From positions 1 through 22,519 of IMG/VR virus record IMGVR_UViG_3300049812_003812: 22,519 nucleotides of DNA; one strand, written 5' to 3'. The translations under genes and the position numbers were made by a program. Origin of the DNA: a virus. Position 1 is the stretch's first letter. Each line of letters starts with the position of its first letter. Positions 21,001-22,519 of this stretch are shown one piece after another. The notes beneath the pieces were generated by a model. That model was not told the DNA's origin. It saw nothing but the letters and a program-made list of their open reading frames with translations, and searched no databases.

Positions 21001-22519
21001 GCTGCGCCAGATCGCGAGCCGAGCCGAAACGATACTGTCGAAGCAGCCCGACCCGAAGCCACTGATGCGCGAAATACTGGCGAGCGCGGAGAGCGCGGGC
21101 CTGTTGGACGCGCCGGGCCCGATACGGACGGAGAACCCGGCCCTGTTCGTGCAGGATCTTCTGACGGACAACCCTCGCGCGCTGGAGTGGATGCAGACGC
21201 AAGAGACGCTGGAGCCGCTGAAAATCGCCGACCAGTTCGAGCTGCTAGACGCGATCCAGTAGAGGGGCAGGAAGGCGCGACACAGATCGCGTACCGCCCT
21301 GGCAGCAAGGCGAAGGCGATGGATACGCTGGTTCCGGTCAACATGGCGGCATCCATTGATGACGCGCTCGCCACGCTGGCCTCTGTTCAAGGCGACATTG
21401 ACGCTTTTGTCGCTGACCGCCTGGGCTATCCCGTTGCGGACCTGTCCGATTATTACGGCGCCGAGCAGATCGACGCGCTCGCGCTCGCGATCGACAATAT
21501 GGAGCGCGGCAGCGGCTTCATCATTGGCGACCAGACCGGGATCGGGAAGGGCCGCGTGGTTGCGGGTGTGATCCGCTACGCGATCCGCACGAATCGCAAT
21601 CCGATCTTCGTCACCGAAAAGCCGAACCTCTACCGCGATATGTTCCGCGATATGGCCGACATTGGCCTGCCCGCGATGCTGGGCCGCGAGATCAATGTCG
21701 TGATGACCAACGCGAACGAGAAGGTTCCGCTGGACGAAGACGGCGAAGCGTTCCTGACAAGCCCGTCGGCGAAGAAGCACAACGATATGCTTGCCAAGCT
21801 CGCGCGCGGCGGCGACCTGAAAGCCGAGGGCATCGACGCGCTCTTTACGACATACGCGCAGATGCAGACCGTGGCGGGCAAGGAAACCGTGCGCCAACAG
21901 GTTCTCGAAAGCCTGGCTGGTGGCGGCATCATCATCATGGATGAAAGCCACAACGCGGGTGGGCAGGGTCCGGCCATGTTCGAGGACAAGAACGCGCCCC
22001 GCAGCCGGGCCAAGTTCGCGCGAGATCTGGTCGAGAAGGCGCACGGCGTTTTCTATTCGTCGGCTACCTACGCCAAGCGCCCCGACGTGATGGATCTCTA
22101 TGCCGCGACCGATATGCGAATGGCGGTGCCGGAGATCGACAAGCTGGGCGAGACGATCGCCAAGGGCGGCGTGCCGATGCAGCAGGTGGTGGCCTCGATG
22201 CTGGCCCGCTCTGGTCAGTACGTGCGCCGCGAGCGCAGTTTCGACGGGATCGCCTACAATACCCCGTCGGTCGAGATCGACCGGGCGCAGTACGACGCGA
22301 CCGCCAGCATCCTCGCGGCTATTCAGGATTTCAGCGAAACGTATGTGGGCGAAGCGACGAAGGCGATCGACAAGCGCCTGCGCGCGGAAGGCCGGTCAAT
22401 CAATGCGGACAACGCTACCGGCAGAACCGGCGCCACATCGACCAATTTCACCGCGATCATGCACAACGTCGTGGATCAGATGCTTCTCGCATTCAAATCC
22501 GGCCCCTCGGCTGACCGGT
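15076..22519 (+). CDS. Giant polyvalent protein: transglycosylase, C5- and N6-methyltransferase-like domains, DarB/Sbno-like helicase (3' end outside window)
   Basis: The frame stays open for 2481 codons to the window end. The ATG follows AAGGGG (15066-15071). Domains in order: residues 1-400 contain Gly/Ala-rich hydrophobic segments (165-195, 216-290); 402-545 is a lytic-transglycosylase domain with Glu417 in GVESGN and SSASGLYQF; 592-641 is SH3-like; 655-705 is a Pro/Ala linker; 1096-1310 resembles a cytosine-C5 methyltransferase (C1165-P1166-C1167; ENPVG from 1212); 1515-1635 is a helical domain (GIDPELLAIGTELAVFHVEA) common in polyvalent phage proteins; 1736-1950 is a SAM methyltransferase (FEPSAGNG 1770-1777, NPPFGP 1830-1835); from about 2080 an SF2 helicase of the Strawberry-notch/DarB type begins (GDQTGIGKGR 2151-2160, DESH 2289-2292, SSAT 2328-2331). 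It likely travels in the virion, opens peptidoglycan, and protects or remodels entering DNA. The enzymatic domains are recognised; virion delivery and antirestriction are inferred. Codon bias is lost at residues 1969-2063, where a second ORF overlaps. Confidence 0.88.
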   Translation, partial: MPTKVPTGWSTQGSKSSSGVKTPDGWTSSAPTPNIRRGLLFDTPEPGPAKTPAQQTEERIASGELQTAPPPVEPKTIEADNLGERAAIKFWQRIKGLGAGGGRIVGVGLDEVGVDPDSAFAQWFSRRTEANEEYAGRRVQGETTWEDVKERPSFANITKYVIEQGASSAADMGTLASGAGVGAWIGMQSGGIAQDRAESDLRTDAELKDVAVALPAAVASAALERLGMYGIFGAPAKTVLGRMVQSVGTEALTEALQNPLEYAASSVGTEKGFDAMEAIDQAAAGAVAGGGMGGGIRGTSEAVGATARGVQGFRENRALDRELARDAGQASVDAYDPGLLSDADRSSALPNDAIARGKAKIAELLGENPFTDRTPIAPVEPAAPVEPVAPPAPRPAPVAQPSGDARSQFMDRVGGVESGNSATAKNPNSSASGLYQFTKGTWEGLGGDWSKRFDVGEQTRLMNKLTDQNESALKRAGVSLTPGNYYLAHFAGSGGAVALHKADPNASAESVLGEAVVKANPFLRDMSAQEVIAWAAGKMGGEATASPSTAPQSEDTPSLMDEYESGLGERGETTQDRIDRVLGPDVEQPAKGQRVDFTQGDNTVAGVVEEIWEDGGESGVRIRLDNGAVVNETLSDVRDAGARITSPVEVEQAAAPVATDVPTSAEPVATADTSPAPKPAASASPVEAQTATPEPVQPAETPQAESPAYTLTDSASGKGLELRGATPEQIEAIREAGVPIPPAKRDGALVFSKKREEAVRAVLEESSSTARTAAQEETPDFAGAVESDLSRDQVEAAAAIFDRAEQRESAPARASAPEGAVTDLGRDDGRYSVATGAVLETASGRRTAPAPKWDASTPRKQTLSLQRQANWLIEEARKEVEGQSGFAADVLNRLSAKNMAPVDWSLVNETLFGSEAGPQTRTAPADNRATRDRMRAEAALPEGYRIADTSSGYVLMRPDNTMVGEKPLAPGNVSPETFERAVQQAENMAQRDQQNRAERQPGAALPNATAPEQVQGASDEQLAEIVQDYDSVRSSQGVGDQQVTHVFDPPTRGEVVRLADKVKVFRDGRGWMTAEEAAAEIAEWKERARQQGGPGSANADKVVLSLFDLSGEWSRPWEEAGYQVYRFDIQDNAETGDVNNFSTEFFGDWFGDFDGQDIYAILAACPCTDFASSGARHFAAKDEDGRTVSSVRLVQQTLATIEYFKPAVWALENPVGRIEKLGGLPPWRLSFDPNHVGETYTKKTLIWGRFNADLPIAPRDPVEGSKMHKLYGGKSLKTKNARSVTPEGFAYSFFAANNAVDHPAMALANKFDRLDRELIERAVDAGVTPEAITEAVEDLYYGELDDAGANDAIRTLLPSSPGDPQADMLRAAQDSGRLEIVDARTQRSRDNADRALASADAANAQQAAEQSDISRPTDKKNPNPFVRRGERYTLTGDIDYLSGGNTYEVDIAEKRSASFRNVETDGRSSLNNYAMREALADGRMVRAEAEQAAEEAEATPESAPATPDYGASNRLVSQDRAAELRARLKEKLNPGRLNAGIDPELLAIGTELAVFHVEAGARRFIDFAKAIRADVRAMDLDPDSVRRYLRGWYNGARDFMEDSGESVAGMDTADEVGRSMRTYGEWATDTVPAAEPAATPAPVAPVTNAPPLEAAFAQAFVEGRSFASITQARAFAKETTGQDYRAGTAEAKTLDEAVEAAVVRAAQAIVIEYRGDPQQTYGRLVDLYSRQPKLGVRTSTSVSQQAYSTPVPLAYLASQRAGITPESTVFEPSAGNGALLIAATPSKVIANELNAARAAQLRGLYPSATVRENDATDYAPATKVDAVIANPPFGPIKGENGQSIVFDVDGEYSTREIDHAIAMKALSSMKDDGSAVLIVGGLNKLITDPQKRADAYNGKAKREFYLKLYSQYNVTDHFTVAGELYERQGAGWPVDVIVIQGRGKSALAVPAVQAPRQYSDWESLTEALNGRPRQDAAPDREPSRNDTVEAARPEATDARNTGERGERGPVGRAGPDTDGEPGPVRAGSSDGQPSRAGVDADARDAGAAENRRPVRAARRDPVEGQEGATQIAYRPGSKAKAMDTLVPVNMAASIDDALATLASVQGDIDAFVADRLGYPVADLSDYYGAEQIDALALAIDNMERGSGFIIGDQTGIGKGRVVAGVIRYAIRTNRNPIFVTEKPNLYRDMFRDMADIGLPAMLGREINVVMTNANEKVPLDEDGEAFLTSPSAKKHNDMLAKLARGGDLKAEGIDALFTTYAQMQTVAGKETVRQQVLESLAGGGIIIMDESHNAGGQGPAMFEDKNAPRSRAKFARDLVEKAHGVFYSSATYAKRPDVMDLYAATDMRMAVPEIDKLGETIAKGGVPMQQVVASMLARSGQYVRRERSFDGIAYNTPSVEIDRAQYDATASILAAIQDFSETYVGEATKAIDKRLRAEGRSINADNATGRTGATSTNFTAIMHNVVDQMLLAFKSGPSADR
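17346..17394. repeat. Perfect 21-bp inverted repeat with 7-nt loop inside the giant gene
   Basis: The left arm (17346-17366) and right arm (17374-17394) are exact reverse complements over 21 bases, with AGAGTCG between them. It lies in coding sequence at residues 757-773, in a region joining the SH3-like part to later domains. It would form a very stable hairpin in mRNA or a cruciform in DNA. No T-tract follows, so it is not an intrinsic terminator. Confidence 0.95.
20970..20974 (+). promoter_or_regulatory. Shine-Dalgarno for the nested ORF at 20981
   Basis: GGAGG lies 6 bases before the ATG at 20981, an ideal spacing, although it is inside the giant gene's coding sequence. It supports internal translation initiation in the second frame. 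Confidence 0.6.
20981..21262 (+). CDS. Nested 93-aa ORF in the +1 frame of the giant gene
   Basis: This ATG-to-TAG ORF lies wholly inside the giant gene in another frame. By hand count 79 of its 93 sense codons (about 85%) end in G or C, like flanking true coding sequence, while the overlapping giant-frame codons fall to 37 of 93 (about 40%). The product looks like a folded, acidic, mainly helical protein: MEDPAKMLRQIASRAETILS, then a helix PLMREILASAESAGLL, then VQDLLTDNPRALEWMQTQ and a final ADQFELLDAIQ. By contrast the giant frame here reads as a Gly/Arg/Asp/Ala/Pro linker without aromatic residues. A GGAGG site precedes the ATG. No family is recognised. The alternative is two compensating frameshifts, by mutation or assembly error, that would make this segment part of the giant protein. 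Confidence 0.6.
   Translation: MEDPAKMLRQIASRAETILSKQPDPKPLMREILASAESAGLLDAPGPIRTENPALFVQDLLTDNPRALEWMQTQETLEPLKIADQFELLDAIQ

Noticed and set aside
20632-22044. 470-codon open frame on the minus strand
   Set aside because: Antisense to the NPPFGP methylase and helicase motifs; composition is shadow-like.
15076-22519. N4-type giant virion RNA polymerase
   Set aside because: A giant gene in a phage with an N4-gp56 capsid raises this idea, but the motifs seen are transglycosylase, methyltransferase and SF2 helicase, with no T7-like polymerase motifs.

Overview
The window is a block of late genes from a tailed bacteriophage (or prophage) of the short-tailed, podovirus-like type. All genes lie on the + strand, tightly packed and often overlapping by ATGA. 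The DNA is GC-rich with strongly GC-biased third codon positions. Together with the style of the lysis genes this suggests an alphaproteobacterial host, perhaps a sphingomonad; the host is an inference with low certainty. No integrase, terminase, tRNA, rRNA, CRISPR or insertion sequence is visible.

Layout: (1) 1-5594, head module: 3'-complete portal protein, a small unknown gene, an acidic scaffold-like protein, an N4-gp56 family major capsid protein, a small possible decoration protein closed by a UUCG-loop terminator, and two small virion-type proteins. (2) 5603-9446, tail module: head-tail adaptor, a large nozzle-like protein with a duplicated segment, and a collagen-like tail fibre with a gp53-type C-terminus. 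(3) 9450-11441, lysis cassette: a four-segment membrane protein, a three-segment holin candidate, a GH24 lysozyme, and an overlapping inner/outer spanin pair (Rz/Rz1 type). (4) 11486-15062, a run of candidate internal (ejection) proteins: coiled-coil protein, GNAT-fold protein, Gly/Ala-rich hydrophobic protein and two more unknowns. (5) 15076-22519 and beyond: one giant open frame of at least 2481 codons.

The giant gene is the most striking item. It joins a hydrophobic Gly/Ala-rich N-terminal region, a lytic-transglycosylase domain, an SH3-like segment, a cytosine-C5-methyltransferase-like domain, a conserved polyvalent-protein helical domain, an N6-adenine-type methyltransferase domain and the start of a Strawberry-notch/DarB-like SF2 helicase. 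Its place at the end of the ejection-protein run suggests a protein carried in the virion and injected with the genome, to open the peptidoglycan and then protect or remodel incoming DNA. This is inferred from domain content and from the P1 DarB precedent.

Two structures inside the giant gene are not explained by its protein. A 93-codon ORF in the second frame (20981-21262) has a textbook ribosome-binding site and carries the genome's GC3 bias, while the giant frame loses that bias exactly there. A perfect 21-bp inverted repeat with a 7-nt loop lies at 17346-17394.
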